Shown one piece after another: positions 16,937-25,119 of a stretch of DNA of 34,768 nt. The notes under the pieces are model-generated. The model was not told where the DNA came from and searched no databases. It was given only the letters and a program-made list of their open reading frames with translations. The number at the start of each line of letters is the position of its first letter. Within the stretch, counting starts at the first letter, position 1. Origin of the DNA: Hellea sp. GTDB taxonomy: Bacteria; Pseudomonadota; Alphaproteobacteria; Caulobacterales; Maricaulaceae. The stretch is from the NCBI GenBank assembly GCA_020629195.1, contig JAHDDT010000010.1, positions 1-34,768 on the forward strand, in the 5' to 3' direction. Both the position numbers and the translations under genes were made by a program.

Positions 16937-19900
16937 GTGACATATTCAGCTGAATATGAGACGCAACGAACGGGCCTCAGGCTCGTTCTACTGTCTTTGA
17001 TTAACCGTATTTTTTTATGGTTTCTGACTCGCTTCTCGTCTCAAGCTGGTACAAGTCCCTTGTGGCGGCTTTGCAGCCGCTTTTTGTTTGCAGAAATGCG
17101 CATTCGCCAATGGCGTGGCCCTTTATCCGCAAAACCCTATATTCAGTTCGAACATTTTTTTGCTAATTCCCCAGAGCATCTAGAACGCTTTCAGAATTTT
17201 GTAGCGGGTCAGGAAATTTTCGTTGATCTCTTAGCGGCAAATTGGTTCGAATATTTACCCATTAAAGACCGTGTCCCAGTTACCTCACTTTTTCGGCGTA
17301 TATATGAAAAAGAAAATGTGTGGCTGTCTTACCGGAACCGCCCAGCAATTGTTGACCGGATTCAAACCTTAGAAAATGTGGATCAAGACTCTCTTCCAGA
17401 AGATGTTTTCAGATCACCCGAACCCTCTGTTAGTGGCGGCATGGCCCTATGGTTAGTCCTGTCGAAATCAGTTTCAGCTTTCTGGAACACGATCGAAACA
17501 GGTTTTTCAATCATTTTTCGTACTATAGACAAGTTGTTTTCTTCAATAACCCTCGCAATTTTAACGATACCACTTTTGATTATAGGTCTTTTCAGATTTG
17601 TCTCTCCATCGGTTGGAGCATGGATAACACGTTGCAAAATAAGCCAATTAGCGGGCTTAAAACCTGGATCAAAAAAGATCGGAAACCTGCTCAGCGGGTA
17701 TGAAACAAAATATACAAATAATGCTGACCAAGTAAAAAAAATCGGACAAATTTTAAGTCAGCCCGCCATGCGCCCTGTTCTTTCTGAGAACGGCCTCGAT
17801 AATCTTGAATTTAAAGACCGTGTATTAGTCACATCCCTTTTGCGCCGCTGCGCAGCCAGTGATCCCGAGTTCAAAAATGTTATAGACAGAGCTGCACTTA
17901 ATGAAGCCATCGCAGTTAAAAACCAACGTGATGTCGCGCAATTAACGCGTCCAAACGAAAAACAGAAAGCCGAATGGGAAATCTTTAAAAAGACTAATCC
18001 TGGAAACAAACATAAACACGCGAAATCTACTGACAAACCTACAGAAAACAAAAGACCTGTTCGGGCATCACTTCCCCCCACAAGTGAGTCTGTGCTTCAG
18101 AAGGACGGCTGGTTCCTGCCAGCAGATCCTATGGCTATGCAAGTGGCGACAGCGGTGCGGGAACGTGCTTTTGGTGACGCGACCAGACTCATAAATAATC
18201 CTGACAATTTTGAAACGCTTTCTCAACCAATGAAAGTGAAATCCGCTGCCATTATGGCTTTGTTACAAGAGCCGCTCGCTCATGATGTTACGGAATATGG
18301 AATTGATGAAGAGCTTTTGGTTCCCAAGCGCATTACGAACCGCGCCGCCAAAGCCCAAGCTGACGCCGCTTTTGCAATGGCTGCGAAACAGCTCTATCCT
18401 GTTTTTGAAGGCGAAGCCGCACGTTCTCCTATCGCGTGCTGGACGACGCTTGAGGACGTATTAGATGACGATACAGAATTTTCATATGCCGCAGAAATTT
18501 TAACAGCTTCATATTCAGATATCCCGTTCAGGCGAATCTCTGACAGATCAGTATCGTTTGATATTTTCTTGATTTTACGACTCGAAGAAATTTTAGAGAA
18601 AATCCGGCTCTGGGTTGACTGGGACGCCTGCCCCGCATCTGCCCTTACGGCTTATGCCTATGCAGCAGCAATGATTGGCGACAAATCTAATTTCGATTTC
18701 TTCATCGCGACATTAGACGGGTTTGACGATGTTCCGCAGCGCTTTGTTATTAATCTGAGAGATAGTTTCTTTAAATATGGAATGCATAGAATTGATGCCG
18801 TCCTATCACCTGGCACCGCTCGTTCAACACCTTCACTTTTGGAGTCTCTGGATAAAGAAAAAAAATATTTGTGCTTGGTCGAGCGCGGCGCACGCATCCA
18901 AGTCCTGCGGCACATTGAGGGCGTTAGTAATAATTTGACTTGCGGGCCTGTCGCGCCCGTCGATGCCGTAAAATACCCGTCTTCGGCGAACTTAGTTCAA
19001 GCCGAAGATTTTATTCCCATTTACTCCACGGAAGATATGGAAATCGGCTTGGAAGTTGATCGCCTGACGGAACATTATCTAAACCATGCAGCGGATAAAT
19101 TCAGAGAGACAGGCGTTGCAGAGCTATATGAAAAAGGCATCGAAATCGCTCATGCCTTGGTATTTTTAGCACTTTACCGCTCAATGATTTCAGCCAGAAT
19201 TTGTGAAAAATTAATGGCGCGAGCCAAAGAATATGATGGTATCATTCTACTCACTAAGACTGGTGATATTTTGGGTAATATGATCGCTCCTGCGATTAAA
19301 GCCGTTGGTAGTGAAAATGTTTTTGTTTCCCTTGGTTCCAGACGCTCTGATGAATATTTTAGCGCCCTAACCACAATGCGGGCTTGCGCCAGAACAACCC
19401 CGGAAACTCGCCCTGTAAAACCAATACCTGTCCTCGATAACCCTGACGCTTGGATGGCTGGGATGACGAGTTGGATTTCTGAGACTATTAGCTTTCACAG
19501 CAAAGCTGTTAAAAAGCTGGGCCCTGGCCCCTATTCCATAATGGGATTTGAACAAGTCAACGGATTTTATGACAGCTACAGGGCTTTGATACGTGAGGGA
19601 CTACCCCATAGTCATGTCGAGCTTTTCAGCTCTACTGGCAATGTTCAGCTTCACGACCACATGCTAGAAGGCGGATTTGCGCCTTATGAAACTGATTATG
19701 AACTTCGACATTGCGTTTTACGCAGACGCTCTCCAGACGCCAGAAATTGGGTTACGCCTTTTGTTCAATCACTTCGCGAAGGTTTTGATGACATCGAAAG
19801 TCCCTACCTGCCGATGTTCAAAAATCTATTTGTAAACAGTGCTGAATCAGCTTTAGCGCAGCGTCTTCCGCAATCCATGGACGCTCTGAGCTATTTCCGC

Positions 19901-20770
19901 ACCCGCTTTGATAAAGGTTTACCTGACTATGTCTTCACGGCGCCAAGTCAGCATATGATTTCACGCGCGGCTGCTTATTGTGCAAAAGCGGCAGGCGTTC
20001 CATCTTATGACTTTTTGATTTTGGCTAACACAAATCATCCCCGTTACAGACCCATCATTGCTGACTACGCTTATCTTTACGATCCGTGGTATAAAGAAAT
20101 TTATCAAAGCTTCTTTGGTATGAAAGAAGAGCAACTGCGGACCGCAGGGCCTCTCTTTGAATACAGCGAACGCCTCAAACAGGCTCCTAATTTGGATTAC
20201 GCAGCTCCGCGCGGAAAAACACATATTGTCTTCTTCTCTCAGAGTGCCAATTTTGACAATTCTAAACTTATGTTGGAAGCAATCTGCCAAGCCACAAATG
20301 AACGAAACGATATCTATATAACGCTTAAGTTACACCCGCATGAAAGCCCGGCGAATGTGGGACGCTACACACAAATAGCAGCTGATAACGGTATTAAAGG
20401 AAACATCCATGTCTTCCACCACGGGGATGCGGTTGCTTTGCTAAACCAAGCGGATTTAGTCGTACAAAGCTTTTCTAATATTGGTCTCGATGCGCTTTTA
20501 TTGAAAAAACCTGTCATTACGTTTAAGCCTAAAACAGACTTAAAAGCGCGAATATTCCTTTATGAGAAGGATATCGGTTACGTGGTGAGTACAAAACGCA
20601 CCCTAACAAATAAAATTAAAAAGTTTCTCAAAGATCCCAAAGATCGGGTCGAGATGCAAAAAATTGCAGATAAATTTGCTTCAGAGAACGATCATTTTCT
20701 ACGCGGACAAAATGCAGCCCGCGTGATGAAGGCCGTTCAGGAAGACATCAAACGACTAAACCACTCTTAA
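16937..20770 (+). CDS. Giant (1277-aa) GT-B-like glycan transferase with duplicated N-terminal domain
   Basis: An unrecognised multidomain protein. The N-terminus has two similar segments: residues ~80-135 contain PIKDRVPVTSLFRR (from 108) and residues ~255-310 contain EFKDRVLVTSLLRR (from 291). Between them is a hydrophobic stretch (about 201-222), a possible membrane anchor. A basic, Lys-rich linker follows (about 335-385). The C-terminal ~450 residues look like a GT-B capsule or CDP-glycerol-type transferase, with LKLHPHE (1131-1137, His1133) and the block ADLVVQSFSNIGLDALL (S1178-G1183 core) before KKPVITF. The start is uncertain: GTG at 16937 has no visible Shine-Dalgarno and lies beside an 18-bp palindrome. 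The next ATG is 17096, which would cut 53 residues including a hydrophobic segment. Confidence 0.72.
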   Translation: MTYSAEYETQRTGLRLVLLSLINRIFLWFLTRFSSQAGTSPLWRLCSRFLFAEMRIRQWRGPLSAKPYIQFEHFFANSPEHLERFQNFVAGQEIFVDLLAANWFEYLPIKDRVPVTSLFRRIYEKENVWLSYRNRPAIVDRIQTLENVDQDSLPEDVFRSPEPSVSGGMALWLVLSKSVSAFWNTIETGFSIIFRTIDKLFSSITLAILTIPLLIIGLFRFVSPSVGAWITRCKISQLAGLKPGSKKIGNLLSGYETKYTNNADQVKKIGQILSQPAMRPVLSENGLDNLEFKDRVLVTSLLRRCAASDPEFKNVIDRAALNEAIAVKNQRDVAQLTRPNEKQKAEWEIFKKTNPGNKHKHAKSTDKPTENKRPVRASLPPTSESVLQKDGWFLPADPMAMQVATAVRERAFGDATRLINNPDNFETLSQPMKVKSAAIMALLQEPLAHDVTEYGIDEELLVPKRITNRAAKAQADAAFAMAAKQLYPVFEGEAARSPIACWTTLEDVLDDDTEFSYAAEILTASYSDIPFRRISDRSVSFDIFLILRLEEILEKIRLWVDWDACPASALTAYAYAAAMIGDKSNFDFFIATLDGFDDVPQRFVINLRDSFFKYGMHRIDAVLSPGTARSTPSLLESLDKEKKYLCLVERGARIQVLRHIEGVSNNLTCGPVAPVDAVKYPSSANLVQAEDFIPIYSTEDMEIGLEVDRLTEHYLNHAADKFRETGVAELYEKGIEIAHALVFLALYRSMISARICEKLMARAKEYDGIILLTKTGDILGNMIAPAIKAVGSENVFVSLGSRRSDEYFSALTTMRACARTTPETRPVKPIPVLDNPDAWMAGMTSWISETISFHSKAVKKLGPGPYSIMGFEQVNGFYDSYRALIREGLPHSHVELFSSTGNVQLHDHMLEGGFAPYETDYELRHCVLRRRSPDARNWVTPFVQSLREGFDDIESPYLPMFKNLFVNSAESALAQRLPQSMDALSYFRTRFDKGLPDYVFTAPSQHMISRAAAYCAKAAGVPSYDFLILANTNHPRYRPIIADYAYLYDPWYKEIYQSFFGMKEEQLRTAGPLFEYSERLKQAPNLDYAAPRGKTHIVFFSQSANFDNSKLMLEAICQATNERNDIYITLKLHPHESPANVGRYTQIAADNGIKGNIHVFHHGDAVALLNQADLVVQSFSNIGLDALLLKKPVITFKPKTDLKARIFLYEKDIGYVVSTKRTLTNKIKKFLKDPKDRVEMQKIADKFASENDHFLRGQNAARVMKAVQEDIKRLNHS
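16941..16958. promoter_or_regulatory. Perfect 18-bp palindrome at the start of the 1277-aa gene
   Basis: CATATTCAGCTGAATATG is its own reverse complement over 18 bases, centred on CAGCTG. It begins 4 nt into the proposed coding sequence (GTG at 16937). It could be an operator for a dimeric regulator or a hairpin in the mRNA controlling initiation. If the true start is downstream, it would lie in the leader. Confidence 0.45.
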
Positions 20771-20789
20771 CGTGATCAATGCCACAAAC

Positions 20790-20832
20790 TTGCCTTTACT
20801 AAATGTGGTATGGTATGAACAAATCAAGGCAA
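20790..20832 (+). promoter_or_regulatory. Candidate promoter flanked by a 7-bp inverted repeat, upstream of the dioxygenase gene
   Basis: TTGCCT (20790-20795) and TATGAA (20814-20819) are spaced 18 nt apart, an acceptable sigma-70-like pair about 30 nt before the start codon. TTGCCTT (20790-20796) and AAGGCAA (20826-20832) form a perfect inverted repeat bracketing the would-be -10 and start point, so a regulator could bind there. This is the only sizeable gap (78 bp) between the 1277-aa gene and the next one. Confidence 0.35.
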
Positions 20833-20848
20833 AATATCGGAGAATTTC

Positions 20849-21895
20849 ATGAGCACAGTATGCTATGACGGCCCTAGTAACTTTATCGACATTGTCGAAA
20901 AGGACGGGTATTTCTTGATTAAAAACTTTTTTAAGCGCGAAGCTGTCGAAAAGGCACGTGCAGAACTAAAAGTTATTCTCGACAAAGACGAAGCCCGCCG
21001 CAAAAAGAACCCTGGCCCTCACGTTGATTCAAGTGTTGAATACAGGTCGATTTATACAAAGCTGATGCACACAATTTGGTTTCCAAGTTTGCAGTCACCG
21101 ACCTACTTAAATCTTACAAATGACATGTTTTCCTCAGCCGTTATGAAGGACTTTATCAGAGGTTTGGCTGGTGATAATTTCCGCATGCGTGTTGACCTCA
21201 TACGCCGCAGTTCAGGCGATAATGACTGGGTCGATGACTTTCAACTCCCTCATGTTTGGCACCGGGATACTTTGGGTGAATTTACTTTCGGTATCTTCTT
21301 TGATGATATGCCTGAATCTGGCGGTGGTGGTACAGCTGTAATTCCAGGTACACATTGGGATACGCGCGACCCCCGTTGGGATCTTATGCTTGGCCCTGAG
21401 AAAAACATGACGCGCAAACATCATTTGGGCAATAGAGACCTCCTTACAATGCCAGCGGACTACGTCGCCGATGCCAAACTCAATCAGCGTGTTGCGAAGA
21501 AAGCCAATAAAAAGAAAGTCGAAATTTCAGGCCAAATGGGAGATATATATTTCTTCTTGAATGATACGTGGCATGGCCGTGCCCCTAACATTACAGATAA
21601 GCGTTGGATGATTTCACGCATAGGCTGTTTCGGTACAGAATTTCCTTTCAAAGACGATATACCCCTCCCTGCTAGCATTAAAAATCTCACAGGGCCGATG
21701 AGTGAGCATTTTAACCGTCATCAAACACCTAATACGCAAACAGATACTTTGCTGCGCCGAATGGCTTATAAGCGCAAATCAAATCTATTGACCCGTATGG
21801 CCGCACGAGAGAAAGATAAGCTCTTGACCCGGTTTTACAGCCAGCCTGATATCGCGGCTGCACGTGAAGCCGTCCTTAATGCGCATAACGTTTAG
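20849..21895 (+). CDS. Phytanoyl-CoA dioxygenase (PhyH)-family Fe(II)/2-oxoglutarate oxygenase
   Basis: A 348-aa non-haem iron oxygenase. The iron-binding facial triad is visible: HVWHRDTLGEFTFGIFFDDM gives His138 and Asp140, and NDTWHGRAPN gives His242. Arg252 or Arg257 in KRWMISR is the likely 2-oxoglutarate contact. The Gly-rich ESGGGGTAVIPGTHW lies between, as in other PhyH members. The last 50 residues are basic and helical. All key residues are present, so it should be active. PhyH relatives hydroxylate lipids, amino acids, antibiotics and sugars. Its place in a glycan locus suggests oxidation of a sugar or lipid precursor, but that is inference. The start has CGGAG at 7 nt. Confidence 0.85.
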   Translation: MSTVCYDGPSNFIDIVEKDGYFLIKNFFKREAVEKARAELKVILDKDEARRKKNPGPHVDSSVEYRSIYTKLMHTIWFPSLQSPTYLNLTNDMFSSAVMKDFIRGLAGDNFRMRVDLIRRSSGDNDWVDDFQLPHVWHRDTLGEFTFGIFFDDMPESGGGGTAVIPGTHWDTRDPRWDLMLGPEKNMTRKHHLGNRDLLTMPADYVADAKLNQRVAKKANKKKVEISGQMGDIYFFLNDTWHGRAPNITDKRWMISRIGCFGTEFPFKDDIPLPASIKNLTGPMSEHFNRHQTPNTQTDTLLRRMAYKRKSNLLTRMAAREKDKLLTRFYSQPDIAAAREAVLNAHNV

Positions 21896-21912
21896 GTCTA
21901 AACTCCACTGGA

Positions 21913-23565
21913 ATGTCCACCACGTCTAAAGAAAACCGCGCTTATTTAAAGCGCGCTTGGCGGCACATTCTGGGCACAGGATTGTGGCGTCATAAGGGAC
22001 GAGCCTCTGTCATATTTCTGACAGGCTTCTTGACAACAGCCATTCAAATTTTTGCGGTTCTACTTTTAGTCGGAGCCGCCCGCGCTTATGATGCAGAGGG
22101 GCTCTTATCTTACGGCCCTCTCAATATTGATTTATCTAAATCGGCAGGTAACAATCAGCTGATTTATGCCAGCCTTGCAGGCGCAATGTTGATATTTTCC
22201 ATATTGGCTGGAATTGGACATAAACTGATCGTGACCCGTATCGGCCGTAAATTTTACGAGGATCTGTTGATGGACACACGGCACCGCTTGGTCGATGCTG
22301 TTAAAGGTGGACGTGGCTTTGATCGAAGTTCCTATCTTCAATATCTCAGCCGTGACTGCCGATATCTCAGCCTGAGTTATGTTCGTGTTATGAATCTGAT
22401 ACAGCCTGCACTGCTTCTGATATCCGTCTTTATTATATCTTTGATGACAGCCCCGATCGCCGCGGCTTTTTTAGGGATTGCGGGATTACTGGTTCTGCCG
22501 CTGAATATTTATCTCGTGCTGTGGGCCGCTCGCACCTCCCAAGATATTCAAAATTCGGCAAAGCTCAAAAGCAAAGAAGAGGCGGATTTTGTGACGCGCG
22601 TTAGCTCCGACCCCTTCATCACAGAGTCACAGCCAAAAGACCTTATACAAACAAACCGTCCAGGAGAGGTTGGATTCCTAGGAGCCTTTGTCAAAAGGCA
22701 ACGTATGGGCGCCTATAGTCAATCCATCACCGATCTCATGATGGCCTTGGTTGTCATTGCTCTGGCCGCATTTTTATTCTTTGGCGACGGCAATGCCCTC
22801 CTCCTTAAACTCTCTAGCCTTTTAATTCTGCTCATCTTATTTCGCTTTATCACCGGCTACATTTCCAATCTCTCACAAGCCATTATGATGGTCTCCTCTT
22901 ATGAACCTTTTTTCCGGCCCTTGCTCGACTTGCGCGGTGGGCAAGATACGCCGCATGTTTCCGCAGTGCTTAAAAGCGAGCTGGACAGTCCTGTTCGTGC
23001 CGCCGTATTCCAAATCAAAAAGAGCGATTGGTCTGATGTCAGCGCAATTACGACCGCTTTGAAGTTAAATTGTCCCTTGCAAATTGTAACGTCCGATTTC
23101 ACCGTCGAGGCATCACGCGTAACAACTATTTTAAAAACTATCGCAACAGGTGAGCTAAAGCTCAGTGACGCTGTTATGGCCGAGTTACAATCCTATAGTA
23201 ACGGGACGTCAGATATGCTGTCCAACACAGCCAAACTTTTTTTAACGCTGTGCTTTGGAGTCGCCCAAGAAAATACCGGCTTTCTGATAGATGGAGCGCT
23301 GTTGCGCGATTTGGACCGACTTGATTTGCGTACAATATTTAGCGCGGCTGGGGACAAACCCATTATCGTTATTTACCGCTCTGTTCCTCGCCGCCTTGTT
23401 CTACCGCCTCGGTTTCAATTGATTAGCCGTAGCGAGTCAGATTTTTCATTGATTTGCAATGCACATGAATTTGCCGAAAAACGTGATACAATTTTAGAAA
23501 AAATGCAAACGCCTCAAAGTGTAGCCGAAGACAATAGCAATGACTCAGCTGATATTATTATCTAG
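21913..23565 (+). CDS. ABC-exporter-like membrane protein with degenerate ATPase domain
   Basis: A 550-aa protein with the layout of an ABC exporter half-transporter: about five or six membrane spans in residues 30-340, then a soluble C-terminal domain where the nucleotide-binding domain should be. That domain keeps the order of ABC motifs but not their residues. At the Walker A position stands IVTSDFTVEASRVTTILKTI (391-410) without Gly or Lys. The signature LSGGQ is LSNTA (from 436). Walker B reads GFLIDGALLRDLD with Asp460 but Gly461 in place of the catalytic Glu. The H-loop is IYRS (487-490), with Tyr in place of His. Thus it is probably unable to hydrolyse ATP. A permease-like, regulatory or glycan-binding role is possible. 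Confidence 0.72.
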   Translation: MSTTSKENRAYLKRAWRHILGTGLWRHKGRASVIFLTGFLTTAIQIFAVLLLVGAARAYDAEGLLSYGPLNIDLSKSAGNNQLIYASLAGAMLIFSILAGIGHKLIVTRIGRKFYEDLLMDTRHRLVDAVKGGRGFDRSSYLQYLSRDCRYLSLSYVRVMNLIQPALLLISVFIISLMTAPIAAAFLGIAGLLVLPLNIYLVLWAARTSQDIQNSAKLKSKEEADFVTRVSSDPFITESQPKDLIQTNRPGEVGFLGAFVKRQRMGAYSQSITDLMMALVVIALAAFLFFGDGNALLLKLSSLLILLILFRFITGYISNLSQAIMMVSSYEPFFRPLLDLRGGQDTPHVSAVLKSELDSPVRAAVFQIKKSDWSDVSAITTALKLNCPLQIVTSDFTVEASRVTTILKTIATGELKLSDAVMAELQSYSNGTSDMLSNTAKLFLTLCFGVAQENTGFLIDGALLRDLDRLDLRTIFSAAGDKPIIVIYRSVPRRLVLPPRFQLISRSESDFSLICNAHEFAEKRDTILEKMQTPQSVAEDNSNDSADIII

Positions 23566-23622
23566 CAATGGCTATGGATATGCTTAAAACACAGTCAAGC
23601 GGGCCAAAGGATATTGCTGTAA

Positions 23623-25119
23623 ATGCTATTTAATTCTTACACATTCATCTTTCTGTTTGTGCCTTTGACGCTGTTGCTCACAGGGCTTGCCCGCCGTTTT
23701 GCAGGGGTACGCGGAGCTTCTGCCATATTGGTCGCAGCCTCACTCTTTTTCTACGCCTATCACGACATACGCCTTCTAGCCCTTATTGGCGGATCTATCG
23801 TCATAAACTATCTACTTACGGGTTTAATCTTCCAGGCAGAGGGGCGACGACGTTATTGGACAACTGTTCTCGGCGTAGTACTCAATTTGGCTCTGCTCGC
23901 TTATTTTAAATATACAAATTTTTTTCTGGAAAATATTTCTGCACTTTCAGGCGCTGAATTCGATTTTAAAAAGATTGCCCTGCCTATTGGCATCTCATTT
24001 TATACGTTCCAGCAAGTTGCCTATAATACGGATACTTACAGCGGTAAAATCAAAGAACGGGACTTTCTATCGTACGCCCTTTTTGTAGCCTTTTTCCCTC
24101 AGCTTATCGCGGGTCCAATTGTCCATCATGGGCAGATTATTAAGCAATTTGCTTCTGAGGCTTTTGGCCGGATTAAGTGGGAAAACATCCTCATTGGCGC
24201 GAGTATCTTTGGTTTAGGGTTGTTTTCGAAAAAGATACTGGCTGATACATTTGCAGGATATGCAACACCCGTTTTTGTCTCTGCAGATCAAGGTGATGCG
24301 GTAAGCTTTCTAATGGCCTGGAAAGGATCCCTTTCCTACACGTTCCAGATTTACTTTGACTTTGCGGGCTATTCAACCATGGCCATTGGGTTGGGCCGCA
24401 TGTTTGGCGTGAAGCTTCCAACTAACTTTTTCTCGCCCTATAAATCTACAAATATTATCGAGTTTTGGCGCCGCTGGCATATCACGCTCTCGACCTTCCT
24501 CAGAGACTATCTTTACATCGCTATGGGCGGAAACCGTAAAGGAAAAGCCCGCCGCTGGTTCAACCTGCTTGCTACGATGGTTCTCGGCGGACTATGGCAT
24601 GGCGCAAGCTGGAACTTTGTCATCTGGGGTACGCTTCACGGAATTTACCTCGTTATAAACCATGCTTGGAATATGCTTACGAAAAAAGTCGCGCCGCTGG
24701 GCCGCATGCAAAAAACGACGGCTTGGAAACTTGTCGGATGGCTCATTACTTTTATTGCCGTCGTCGCCGCTTGGGTTGGTTTCCGCGCGGTTACGCTTGG
24801 CGGAAACCTGTCCCTCTTGTCTTCAATGTTTGGCTTTAAAGGTCTTGGCGACATGGGTGCCGACCTTGCCACGCTAGATCTAAAATTCTGGCTTTTCTTA
24901 GTCGCGGGCTTCTTTATCGCACTTGGCATGCCGAACATGGCTCAAATATTTGGAAATGTGCGGGCCACTTATGAAGAGCATGGCCCGGCCAAAGCTTTTG
25001 GCCTTATCACCATTAGCTATAGGCCTAATCTGATATGGACAGCGGCCATGGCTATCATTGCCGCCATCGCAGTCTTCTATCTGTCCCCCACCACTGAATT
25101 CTTATATTGGGCATTCTAA
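23623..25119 (+). CDS. AlgI-like MBOAT-family membrane O-acyltransferase
   Basis: A 498-aa polytopic inner-membrane protein of the membrane-bound O-acyltransferase family, closest in style to AlgI, PatA and DltB. Diagnostic blocks are LPIGISFYTFQQVAYNTDTY (about residues 119-138), FFPQLIAGPIV (about 156-166), FWRRWHITLSTFLRDYLYI (His286) and the catalytic-site block LGGLWHGASWNFVIWG, with His326 close in position to the essential His322 of Pseudomonas AlgI. It would transfer acetyl or another acyl group across the membrane onto an extracytoplasmic glycan. AAGGA precedes the start. Its TAA overlaps the ATG of the next gene, the likely periplasmic partner. Confidence 0.93.
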   Translation: MLFNSYTFIFLFVPLTLLLTGLARRFAGVRGASAILVAASLFFYAYHDIRLLALIGGSIVINYLLTGLIFQAEGRRRYWTTVLGVVLNLALLAYFKYTNFFLENISALSGAEFDFKKIALPIGISFYTFQQVAYNTDTYSGKIKERDFLSYALFVAFFPQLIAGPIVHHGQIIKQFASEAFGRIKWENILIGASIFGLGLFSKKILADTFAGYATPVFVSADQGDAVSFLMAWKGSLSYTFQIYFDFAGYSTMAIGLGRMFGVKLPTNFFSPYKSTNIIEFWRRWHITLSTFLRDYLYIAMGGNRKGKARRWFNLLATMVLGGLWHGASWNFVIWGTLHGIYLVINHAWNMLTKKVAPLGRMQKTTAWKLVGWLITFIAVVAAWVGFRAVTLGGNLSLLSSMFGFKGLGDMGADLATLDLKFWLFLVAGFFIALGMPNMAQIFGNVRATYEEHGPAKAFGLITISYRPNLIWTAAMAIIAAIAVFYLSPTTEFLYWAF

